This document shows positions 23,580 through 34,799 of a DNA stretch of 64,000 bases, in pieces (positions within the stretch are counted from its first letter, which is position 1; each line of letters opens with the position of its first letter). The stretch is from the NCBI GenBank assembly GCA_014218235.1, contig CM024764.1, positions 63,215,184-63,279,183 on the forward strand, given 5' to 3'. The position numbers and the translations under genes are program-made. The notes beneath the pieces are model-generated. The model ran no database searches. It was not told where the DNA came from and saw only the letters and a program-made list of their open reading frames with translations. The DNA comes from Colocasia esculenta (lineage: Eukaryota; Streptophyta; Magnoliopsida; Alismatales; Araceae).

Positions 23580-26500
23580 TCAAGGATATTGTATTAAGAT
23601 TGAGAAGGTACAGGGATATAGAAGAGAGGCATGCTGAGAAATAATTTCCCATGCCTTAATCTCTTGGTCATCAAAAAGTTGAGAGAAAACATCAGGTGCT
23701 ATAGTGAAAGAGTCACCCATGGAAGGGATCATGCGCTGAATGTACAGCTGCCGCTGGTCCTCCAGGAATAGTGCATACTGACCCTTGTCCATAGAGAATC
23801 TGAAGAAGGTACTCTGTCCAAAACTAGCACGCTGAAGGAATCTATCAAGAGTGATGGGATAGAAAAGCTAACGATCAAGTAGGTCCTTCTTCAAAGAAAA
23901 GTAAGCTGAGTATCTTGAAGCCCACTGAACATACAGCTCCTGAACTGGATTGATAGAGTTTAGATCCAAGAAGGCTTCAACAAATAAGCTCGGCTTCCCG
24001 GCCTTGATCAAAGATGTATTGACTGATTCTAGCTGGAGAGCAGATTGACTATAGTACTTTTCCCAGTCCGTGGGAGAAATCCTTTCACACTCAGAGATTA
24101 AAGGAGCGAGAACTTTAGAGATATGTCCAAGGTGATATTCTCTGAAGATGAATCTCTTAAAGGAAGGGAGCCTGCCTTGCTTGGCTGACAGTCTGCCCAT
24201 TATTCTAGCAAACCGCTCAAAGGCATGAGAACCAGCAGAAGAATCAAATACCAAAGAGTGTAGCTTGGGGAGGAACACACTGGGAGGCATTTTTAGAGAG
24301 GTAAAATCCACTTGAAAAGAACAATTCACAGGGTGCTCTGTCTGAAGGAGAGCAATAGCCCCATGGAACTAACCAAACTGCACCTCAGGAATCTTATGCA
24401 GATAGCAGTAATCATTGTAGAGCTGAAAGTGCCTTGCTATCCTGATTTCTTTAAGGATGAACTGACCCCAGATAGTTTGATGACAAATAACAAACCACTC
24501 AGAGAGAGAGAGTGGGTGATCTCGACTAGAAATGCTCTCATCCCTGGCCTTGAGGTATTTGGAGAGAGAGACTTGTGTCCTTTGGCCCACTGGTCTTCAG
24601 ACTTGCATTCAGCCAACTGAAAGATTTTAGATTGGTTGGCTTTGGACAAGTGGCAATAGGGAAGGACAATGGTGAGGTGATCAGTGAGGTTCAAAAAAGG
24701 AATGCCAAAAATAATAGAGAGAATGCATTTCTGCAGATATTCTCGATAGATTGGTCTCCTATCAATTTCAGCAGCGAGGAAGAACCAAAGAGGAGGGAAT
24801 TTGGGTGAAGAAGGTACTGAGATAGAGGTGGAGAGTTTCCTCTTCTTCTGAACAGGACAGGGAGAATTAGTCCTGTGAACATAATTGGCAACAGCTAGGA
24901 TTGAGATGAGTGTAGATCGTTCAAACTCATCCTCAAGTTGAGTGAGAAAAGCGCTGCCAAGCTGTAGGTTCTCAGGGATGAAAGTTATAGATGAAGGTGG
25001 AGTAGAAGGATAAAGAAGTGATTTGGGATTGAAGGTGGAAGAAGGTCTTGAAGTAGAATGACTAGATGAAGAGGAGGCTCCAGCTGATGAGGAGGCTGGA
25101 GGATTCTCAATAACCGAAGGAGGACGAATGATTGGGGAAGAAGAAGGAGAGAAGGAAGATTGAGATGGAAAAGGTGTTGGTGAGGAAACTGTGCGGGGCA
25201 TGGGTTGTTTGAAGGTAGGTGGAGCTGGAGGTGCTGTGGATGAGGATGGTGGTGTAGAGGGGGTTGGTGTTGCAAGGGTTGAAGACTCAGTGGCTTCAGG
25301 CGCAACAGTGGCCTCTTCTGCACCATGCAATACTTCCATGGAGATCACAGATTCTGTAGGTTCTTCCACATTCTGCCCAGATGGCACTGCCCCTTCTGCT
25401 TGCTGCCTGCCTTGAGATGGGACTTGAGCACTGCTCTCTTTTGCTACTGCTGGCCCTGATGGCCCAGATTCTTGAGCTGAGGGCCCTGATGGCCTAGGAA
25501 CAGCTTCTAAACTGCTCTAAGTGGCAGAAGGTTGAGGAGGAGGAGAAGCTTTGGGTCCAACTGCCTTCAAAATCTCAGAGAGTGTTGCCTGCATGCTGCT
25601 CATCTCCTTATTGAACCATTTCATTGCATTTCTTATATTAGATATATCATTAGAAATTGAGTCCTGGCGAATAATAACAGAACTCACACTTGACTGAACT
25701 GAACTCAAGATCTCACCTTGACCATCCAACCTCTTCAAGATAGGCTTCAAGTTTATTTTCTTTGGAATTTTTATCTGCCTTCTGTGAGCAATTTTCTTGC
25801 TTCTCTTTTCAACTTGATCAGGATCTTCAGTATGAACAGTATTGGGTCTTTCATTTGCAGGGACATCTGAAGTTTGCTCCCCCTGAGATACTGCTGCCTC
25901 TTGCTCAATACCTTGCTCCCCCTGAATGGGAGCCTCTTCCACAACAGAATCGACTTGTGCTGAAACTTGCTATTGCTGACCTGGAGCTTCTTCCATGATC
26001 CTTTCATATGGATCACTTGCAACTGGATCCCCTTGAGAAATGGAGTCCAGTACCTCCCTAAGTAGAGAGCCTACTTGGGAAGAAGAAGGAGGATCCTCTG
26101 AAGATTGCCCAAAGGGCTCAATGTACTCAAGAGGAATGTCCTCGATTCTTCTGCTTGCTTCTTCCTCTGCTGCTGATGGTACTGCTGCTGGAACTGCTGG
26201 ATCAACCGCTGCTTCTGATACAGTTGTTGTTGGTGCTTCTTCTATTACTGCTGCTGATGTTGATGGTGACCCTGCTACTGCTGGTGCTGGTTCTAGATCC
26301 TCTTGGGCTTCACCAACGATGGCTTCACCCTCAACTGTGCTAACCTTTGTCCAGATACCATTAACTAGTGAAAACCCACTCTTCTTCAAATTTCTGGACC
26401 TAATGGCTTGGCCCATTTTCTCAGACACATCGCCAACTGTGCTGATCCCAAAGTGCTGGAAAATTCTTGTCAGGAGATGGGCATAAGGTAGTGAGATATT

Positions 26501-27208
26501 CAACTTGCTCTTGGTGTCCCACAACTGAGAGCTGGCAAACTTCATCCTTTCAATTATCAACTCTGCTGTATTAATTTCCTGATTCTGGATAGCCCAATAC
26601 ATCTGGTCTGAGTCTGCCCTGGCACAGGTTGGAAACGATGCACTTCTAGGCACAATAATCTGACAAATAATAAAGTGCAGCAACCTATTGAAAGTACTAA
26701 GCTGGTTAATATCCAGCTTCCCATCTTTCAGCTTATACTCCGGACCAATAATCCCTAAACCCTTGATATTAGTGTCCTCAGAGTGGACACCACTGTGACC
26801 GGTGGTAGAGACGTCAAACAGAGATGCCAAAAGATCTCTAGAGATTCTGATCTGGGTACCCTTGACCAGGGAAGTCAGGGTCCCATCCGCCTCAGTCTTC
26901 AAGCACACATAAAAAGCTTTAACCAAATCCGGATAACTTACTTTAGATAGGGTTGCTATCTTTGTCCATTTTAGCCTTTGTAGAGCTTCAACCAAACTGC
27001 TCATGTCATTTTTCTCCAAGTTTGCCAAATCCACTGCCTTGTTACCACAGACCTTTGCCTTGACGGACGCGAACCTACTTTGCTGCTCTGCTGTGAGGAA
27101 CGCAGCTCCGTAGCCTCCAACGGTGCCGAAAACAGCTGTAGAGGTCATGAAATCTACCAGGGAATTGTTCTGGAGGAATGGAAAGGTGATTGAGGAAGAA
27201 CCCCTCAA
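23580..27208 (-). pseudogene. Third ORF downstream of pol (envelope-like position), broken
   Basis: One coding region of about 1200 codons in the position where Sireviruses carry an envelope-like gene. The frame runs from an ATG at 27208 to about 24590 with in-frame TAG stops at 25970-25972 and 25517-25519. It then shifts frame near 24590 and continues to 23580 with TAG at 24369-24371 and 23868-23870. The first 300 residues resemble, from memory, the plant transposon protein domain found downstream of pol in several plant retroelements (a stretch like LVKAFYVCL and later PYAHLLTRIFQHFGI). The middle is a Pro/Ser/Thr-rich linker (about 24950-25390), preceded by a probable coiled coil (25540-25760). 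No signal peptide or membrane segment is obvious. Function unknown. Confidence 0.7.
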
Positions 27209-27557
27209 GAAATTTTAGGCGGGAGAGGTTGAAAACTTCGAATCTGAGGAAAGTCGATGCCGGGGTCGATAGGTTATCGCCTCAGGCGGGAGGACGAAGG
27301 GGATAAAAGGAAGAGGAATCTTTTCCACACAGATTTCGGAATATAAAATAAAGGATAAAATCCCTTTTTTGAAAAAGGGTTGTGCTTTTATGGCAGAAAA
27401 CGACAAAACTCCTGTTCGAAAGAATAAACAATTGCAAACTGGCGAACCGACAGGAATTTTTTGCTTAAGAGAGATAGACAAGATATTTACTTAAATTTGG
27501 GAGAATAAATAATTTGAGCTCTGAAATTTGCTATCTCAGTTTTAACAGATAATTCTT

Positions 27558-30500
27558 TCACAATTTACACATACATAATTCCCTTCTGAGAGATGTAAAT
27601 CTTTCTTCGGGCAAGGCTTTTGTGAAGATATCTGCTAACTGATTATTTGTGTCTATGAATGAAATTTCTATATTACCATTAGCTACATGATCACGAATAA
27701 AATGATATCTAACCTCAATGTGTTTGGTTCTTGAGTGCTGTACTGGGTTCTTGGTTAAGTTTATGGCACTGGTGTTGTCACACAACAGTGGGATAAACTT
27801 GATGTGCACTCCATAGTCCTCAAGTTGTTGCTTTATCCATAGGAGTTGTGTACAACAACTTCCAGCAGCCACGTACTCAGCTTCAGCTGTTGAGAGTGCT
27901 ACTGAATTCTGCTTCTTAGAGAACCATGATATCAGACACCCTGCAAGGAATTGACAACAACCGCTGGTGCTTTTTCTATCTAATTTGCATCCAGCATAGT
28001 CAGCATCAGAGTACCCTACTAAATTTATTTCACATGATTTTGGATACCAAATACCTAGATCATGAGTTCTAGACAAATATCTGAAAATTCTTTTAACACT
28101 AATTAAATGAGATTCTCTAGGATCTGCTTGATATCTAGCACACATGCATACACTAAATAGTATATCAGGTCTGCTGGCAGTTAAGTAAAGTAGAAAACCT
28201 ATCATACCTCTGTAGATCTTTTGATCTACCTTCTTACCATCTTTATCACTGTCCATTCTTGTTGATGTGCTCATTGGTGTTGACAGTGGTTTGGAATTTT
28301 TGAATCCAAATTTCTTCAGGAGCTCCTTGGTGTATTTAGCTTGACAGATGTGGGTGCCATCTCCTCCTTGCTTGATTTGTAATCCAAGGAAGTAGTTGAG
28401 TTCTCCCATCATGCTCATTTCAAATTCTCCCTGCATGAGCTTTTCAAAATACTTGCAAAGAGTTTCATCAGTAGAACCAAAGATTATATCATCTACATAA
28501 ATTTGAACAAGTAAAATATGTTTGACTTTTGACTTAATAAAGAGGGTGCTATCTACTTGACCTCTACTGAAACCATGGTTTAATAGAAAAGAACTGAGCC
28601 TTTCATACCATGCTCTAGGTGCTTGCTTTAAACCATACAATGTCTTATGAAGTTTGAAAACATGATTAGGAAATTCTGTATCATCAAAACCTGGAGGCTG
28701 TTCAACATACACTTCCTCCTTAATAAAACCATTTAAAAATACGGATTTAACATCCATTTGAAATAGCTTTAAATCTAGAGCAGATGCATATGCAAGTAAA
28801 ATCCTAATAGCCTCAAGTCTAGCTACAGGAGCATAGGTTTCATCGAAATCAATGTCTTCCTCTTGGGAATAGCCTTGAGGTACCAGCCTGGCCTTGTTTC
28901 TTAAAATCACACCAGCCTCATCCAATTTGTTTCTGAACACCCACTTGGTGCCAATAACTGGATGGTTTGATGGTCTGGGAACAAGTGACCATACTTGGTT
29001 TCTCTTGAACTGGTTAAGTTCATCTTGCATGACTATAATCCAGGATTCATCAGTGAGAGCTTCATTGACTGTCTTAGGCTCTATTTGAGAGACAAATGCT
29101 AGATAATCACAAGGTATTATATTACCTCTTGTTCTTACCCCTACAGATGGATCACCAATAATGTTCTCAGGTGGGTGATCTTTCTTGTATCTCCATTCCT
29201 TTGGAAGATTTTCATGTGTAATATCTTGTTGTTGCAAGTCTTCCAAAGGTGGATCATCCCTGTCTTCAATTGAGGTATCCTTTAGTTTCTTGGACAGTTC
29301 GTATGCATCATCATTGTCACTATCTTCTTCCTTTCTCAAGGAAGGGTTAGTCTCATCAAAAATAATATGCACAGACTGTTCAATCAATAAGGTACGTTTG
29401 TTAAATACTCTATAACCTTTGGGTTTAGAAGCATACCCTATGAAGATGCATTCATCTGATTTGGCATCCAACTTACCAATGTCTCTTTTGCCGTTGTTGT
29501 GGATGAAGCATGGACAACCAAAAATTCTGATGTGATTGATCTTCGGTTTCTTTCCTTTGAACAACTCATATGCAGTTTTCTTCAATATTGGTCTGATCAT
29601 TACTCTATTAATGATGTAGCTTGCTGTGTTTACTGCTTCAACCCAAAAATACCTTGGTAAGTTATATTTTGACAACATTGTCCTAGCCATATCCAATAAA
29701 GTTTTATTCTTCCTCTCAGCAACTTCATTTTGCTGTGGTGTCCTTGATGCTGAGAAATTGTGTTCAATCCCTTCATTTTCACAAAACTTTGCAAATTTCT
29801 CATTCTGAAATTCACCTCCATGATCTGATCGAATACTAACAATACTGAATTTCTTGTCTTTCTGAACCTTCTTGCTAAAACTTATAAAGCTTTCAAATGT
29901 ATCATCTTTATGTTCTAGGAATGACACCTATGTAAATCTGGAGTAGTCATCGACAATAACAAAACCAAAATTCTTTCCTACAAGACTGGTGGTCCTCATT
30001 GGCCCAAACAAACCCATATGGAGGAGTTCCAAAGGCTTTGAGGTGGTTACCACAGTCTTCGACTTGAAGGAGCTCTTAGAGTGCTTTCCTTTGGCACAAG
30101 GTCTACAAACACCTTCCATCTTAGTGCTGACTTTTGGCAGACCTTCCACAAGATTTTTCTTTAACAACTTTCTCATACCATCTATGCTGCAATTCCCCAA
30201 TCTTCTGTGTCATAATTCAGTTGATTGATCTTTATTTGCTGCTAAACAGACATTTTGATCCTTGAGTTCTTCAAGATAGAGCACATATAAGTTCTTTTCT
30301 CTATTTGCCTCGAAAATTACTGCTCCATCCTTTAATATGCTGCACTTTGACTCTTGAAACTGGATCTGATGACCTATGTCACAAAGCTGGCTGATGCTAA
30401 TAAGATTATGTTTTAGCCCTTTGACAAACAATACATCTTCAATAACTGTCTTTCCTTTATTGTTCACAGAACCACTACCTATCACTGTTCCTTTTCCGTT

Positions 30501-30632
30501 ATCTCCATATGTAACAGTTCCTTCTTCATTTTGAAGATGAGAGAATAGCTTTCGATTACCTGACATGTGCCTTGAGCACCCACTGTCCAGATACCATTTG
30601 GATGCTCGAGAGTTACCCTGAAATGAAAACAT
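27558..30632 (-). pseudogene. pol polyprotein of the Sirevirus-like element (PR-INT-RT-RH)
   Basis: One frame from ATG 30632 to a stop at 27558, about 1024 codons. It is interrupted by TGA at 30210-30212 and TAG at 29928-29930, both where the family has Trp (LWHRRLG and SRFTW contexts). Protease: WYLDSGCSRHMSG near the start. Integrase: HRRLGN with CRPCAKGKHS, then DYSRF and SDHGGEF. Reverse transcriptase: YVDDIIFGST near 28470-28500. RNase H: STAEAEYVAAG and KHIEVRYHFIRDHV near the end. PR-INT-RT-RH order defines Ty1/copia. The last 789 codons (29927-27558) are uninterrupted. It makes the enzymes for cDNA synthesis and integration; this copy needs two stops bypassed. Confidence 0.9.
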
Positions 30633-32404
30633 TAAGTTTTAGGTACCCAAGTTCTTTTGGGTCCTGATTGGTTAGTATCACTGGTTTCTCTTTTTATTAT
30701 CCATTTCTTATGTTTAGTTGGACATGTAGTTATAATATGTCCTAATTTGTTACAGTGACTGCAGCAGGACAATTTGGTTACTTTTTCTATATATTTGAAA
30801 TCTGCCTTGTATGCAATGCCTTGTTCAGGTACAAATTTTGGTGTTGGATATATTTTAGGATAGACTATGGTTTCTTCATTATCTGGGGGTGTATATCATA
30901 ATCCATTTTTCTTCTTACATGATCTTCTAGCACCTTTTAATATGAGGGAGTTTTTACCATTTGTAAATTTTTCCAATGTGCTAGATAACTTTTTATTCTC
31001 TTCTATTAATGAGTTTATCTCTGTTTTTAGTTCATCCGAGCTTGCTTGTTTTTCAAATTTAATTATTTGTTCATTCTTATCCTTTAGATCTTCACATAAT
31101 AAGTCATTTCTTCTTTTAAGTTCAGTTAACTATTTTTCTAACTGTTCATTTTCTGATTTTAGATCTGAGTTTGTGTTTTCTAGACAAGCATTATTTTTCT
31201 TACTTATTTTTAATAGTTTGGTTATTTCTCTATATTTACTGTATAATTCGTTGAAGGCTTCTTCTAGATTATCGGAATCTGAACCATTACAAGAATCAAA
31301 TGATGAGTCAGAGGTTATCTTTTCTTCGGTATTTGCCATGAAGGCCAAGTTGGCTTCTTCCTCATCACTGGTTGAGCTTGACTCACTATTTGAGTCGTTG
31401 TTGTTGCTCCATGCTGCTGCCATAGCCTTTTTCTTATAATTCCTGAATTTCTTTTAGCTCTCTCTTTTTCTGAATTCAGGCTTCTTGAGCTTTGGACATT
31501 CAGCTTTGATATGTCCTGGCTTTTTGCACTCGTAGCATATGGGTTCACTCTTCTTTTGATCCTTTCCATCTGGTTTCTTGAGGTCTTTATTTCTCTTGAA
31601 GTGTCTTCTACCAGATTGGGACTTCTTCTTCTTTGCTAGAATGCGTTGCAATCTTTTTGATAGCATAGCTTCTTCATCTTCACAGTCACTTGAGCTCTCA
31701 TCTTCAGCTAATGACTCATTTGACCTGTCTTCTTCTGCTTTAAGAGCATTTGAATGCTTCTTTCTACTTTAGGACTCTCCTAATCTTTCCATATTTATTT
31801 CATGGGCCATAAGGGACCCGATGAGCTTTTCCAAAGACATCCTTTTCAAATCATTGGCTTCCTCAATAGCTGTGACCTTTGGGGTCCATGAGGATGGTAA
31901 GGATCTAAGAATTTTACTCACCATGTCTCCAATCTCATAGGTTTTCCCAAGTCCAGCCAATCCATTTGTAATATCTGTGAATCGACTGAACATTTGAGTT
32001 ATGGACTCACCTGATTGTATCTGAAATCTTTCATATTATCTAACAAGAATATCAATTCTTGTCTCCTTTACCTTGTCTGTGCCTTCATAGGTAATTCTGA
32101 GCTTTTCCCACATCTCCATTGCGGATTTGCAGGCTGAAACTCTGTTGAATTCCTTTTTGCTTATTGCACATCACAGAATACTCTTAGCCTTACAGTTCAA
32201 GGAAATCTTTTTCCTGTCGTCATATGTCCACTGAGCTTTCTCATTTGTGATCAGGAGATCGCCTTCTTCTACTATTAACCATATCTGATAGTCGTGACCT
32301 TGGAGAAAGTACTTCATTCTGGTCTTCTAATAAGCATAATCTTCACCATCGAAGAGAGGGGGTCGGTTGACAGACTGGCCTTCAATGTTACCTTGGGCTG
32401 CCAT
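30632..32404 (-). pseudogene. gag of the Sirevirus-like element, broken by stops
   Basis: One frame from ATG 32404 to TAA at 30632-30634, about 590 codons. In-frame stops lie at 32327-32329 (TAG at Trp26 of the family motif FDGEDYAYW), then a TGA in a SILxCAI context, a TAA in an LVRxYERF context, 31769-31771, 31454-31456, 31130-31132 and a TGA before YTPP. Two zinc knuckles with CX2CX4HX4C spacing are intact: CYECKKPGHIKAEC (around 31520) and CSHCNKLGHIITTC (around 30740). A Lys/Glu-rich, probably coiled-coil, segment lies between them. The terminal TAA overlaps the ATG of pol. Confidence 0.85.
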
Positions 32405-32454
32405 AGATCTTTACTCTTCAGATCGTTAGATCTTCTTCTTTGTCGAAGAGACTC

Positions 32455-32466
32455 GCTCTGATACCA
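32455..32466 (-). promoter_or_regulatory. Primer-binding site of the Sirevirus-like element
   Basis: Minus-strand TGGTATCAGAGC, two bases from the end of the 5' LTR; complementary to initiator tRNA-Met. Confidence 0.9.
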
Positions 32467-32468
32467 CT

Positions 32469-34799
32469 TGTTGCCCAGTTGACGAGCCCAGAGGGGGGGT
32501 GAATGGGTCTTCAAAAAAAAATTTATTTGATTAGTACCTGTACTTAAAACATTCATACAAAGATGTTCTTCGATGAAGGTTAGAGAAGGTTAGTATAAAA
32601 GACAAATACACAATAAGCAATCACATAACACAAGGAATTATCCTGGTTCAGACCTCCTCTCCTTAGGAGTCCTACGTCCAGTCCCTGAGCAATAACTCAG
32701 GATTCCACTAACTAGGGTACAGTCCCCCTACGGACAATACCACACCCAGCTCAGCTGGTCTTCCTTCACACGAAGGGAACTACAACACCCTGGATCCCCA
32801 CTAGGTTTTCCTTCACAACAGAAGGGAACACAACACCCTGGCTCCCCACCAGGTCTTCCTTCACAACAGAAGGAAACTACAACACAAAAAGAATAAACAT
32901 GAATTCAAGCCCCTAGATCAAGCTTTAGCAAGTCAAGATCTGAAGCTACTAGCACTGAGAGCAAATAATCTAAACAAGGCACTCTCTCAGAACTACACTG
33001 GCTCTCTTAGGATTTCTATTACAGCACAGAGAGCAAAAAGCTAAAGACACACTAGAATTGAATTCTTGGCTCTCAGATTCTTTCAGAAGATCTGCAAAGC
33101 TTGTAGTATTCAATGGTAAGTCCCTTCTCTTTTTAACTTCTGGAGCTGCTATCTTGAATTTATATCTCCAATTTGAAATGTAGTCGTTAAAGTAACCGTT
33201 GTCTCTTTGTTTGATAGACGTTAGACTGATTGAAACTTGGAAGCTTCTAGTCAATAGACTTTTATCCATTTGTGTACGCAAAGAGATAGGATCTTCTGGC
33301 GTCTATATGGTCCGACGTTGTATAACAAAATATCTTTAGGACCATGCACATATTAAATGCTAGAACAGTAGACAGCTAGGCTGTCTCTTATTGTCAGTAA
33401 ACGTTGATGTGAATATTCACCAAGAATAGTAATTCCATTTTACTATATTAAAAAGATGTTAGCAGAGTATGCACGATAATGGAAAGATCTGCATGCAGAT
33501 ATGCGTTCTGTCTTCATTAAATGCACAGCAGTCAGACAGATATGAGAAGACTTTGACTATTCAACGCTTTCAGAAATAAGATAAATATCAAGTCGATATA
33601 AACCATAAAGTCGTTGCCTATATGACTTATGAAATCGTTATGATCAAGTGTCAACTGAAGAAATCGTTATGAGCACTTAACAAGACGTTATAGAAAGTAA
33701 ATCGTTGTATTCATTAAAGAAATCGTTATGAATACTGAAGAGATCGTTATAGAAAACAAATTGTTGTATTCATTAATGGAATCGTTATGAATACTGAAGA
33801 AATCATTATAGAAAACAAATCGTTGTATTCATTAAAGGAATCGTTATGAATACTGAAGAAATCGTTATAGAGAGCAAATCGTTATGAGCGCTAAAGAAAT
33901 CGTTACACGAAGCAAATCGTTATGAGCGCTAAAGAAATCGTTGTGAGCGCTAAAGAAATCGTTACACGAAGCAAATCGTTATGAGCGCTAAAGAAATCGT
34001 TACACGAAGCAAATCGTTATGAGCGCTAAAGAAATCGTTGTGATCGCTAAAGAAATCGTTACACGAAGCAAATCGTTATGAGTGCTAAAAGAAATCGTTG
34101 TGAGCGCTAAAGAAATCGTTGTGATGAGCAAATCGTTATGATGACTAAAGAAATCGTTGCGATGAGCAGATCGTTACGATGACTAAAGAGATCGTTGCGA
34201 TGAGCAAATCGTTACGATGACTAAAGAGATCGTTGCGATGAGCAAATCGTTACGATGACTAAAGAAATCGTTGCGATGAGCAAATCTTTATGATGACTAA
34301 AGAGATCGTTGCGATGAGCAAATCGTTACGATGACTAAAGAGATCGTTGCGATGAGCAAATCGTTACGATGACTAAAGAAATCATTGCGATGAACAAATC
34401 GTTATGATGACTAAAGAGATCGTTGCGATGAGCAAATCGTTACGATAACTAAAGAGATCGTTACAGGAACGATTTGATGTTAACCACATGATGTTTCAGT
34501 CTTATAAAGAAATCGTTAAGATACTTGTGAAATTGTTATAGCTCTATTAAAATCGATATACATGAAGGAAATCGTTGTGACTTTCAACAGAAGTCGATGT
34601 GAACTTAGAGAGATATAATCTTGAAATAATTAATGCTTCAGAAAGATAATACTTACCAATATTGGCTTGTTTGTCCTTGGTGTATTTCCTGTGCTTGGAC
34701 TTCATAGAATATGTGTTAGAGAACTTTTGATAGGATTTTGTTAATCACCAAAATAAATATGCAATTAATTAGAATTGTATGGAGATGGATTGATCATCA
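32469..34799 (-). repeat. 5' LTR of the Sirevirus-like element
   Basis: 2331 bp with the same TG...CA ends as the other copy. The two LTRs differ by scattered substitutions and small indels, most of the length change falling in or near the AAATCGTT array. Element transcription would start within this LTR and run toward lower coordinates; I could not place the TATA box with confidence. Confidence 0.92.
33632..34470. repeat. AAATCGTT minisatellite in the 5' LTR
   Basis: Same array as in the other LTR, with the same three block types but different copy numbers and order of units. Confidence 0.92.

Larger units (their letters stand above)
21144..34799 (-). mobile_element. Sirevirus-like Ty1/copia retrotransposon, 13.66 kb
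   Basis: Complete structure on the minus strand: 5' LTR 32469-34799, primer-binding site 32455-32466, gag, pol (protease, integrase, RT, RNase H in copia order), a third ORF region, polypurine tracts, 3' LTR 21144-23417. The flanks AAATT (21139-21143) and AAACT (34800-34804) form a 5-bp target duplication with one C/T change. Long LTRs, the initiator-Met primer site, duplicated polypurine tracts and an extra ORF after pol fit the Sirevirus (SIRE/Maximus) lineage. All three coding regions carry stops, so this copy is not autonomous. It is inserted in the gag of an older copia element. Confidence 0.9.

Noticed and set aside
26040..26486. 148-codon plus-strand frame
   Set aside because: Antisense to the third ORF of the Sirevirus-like element.
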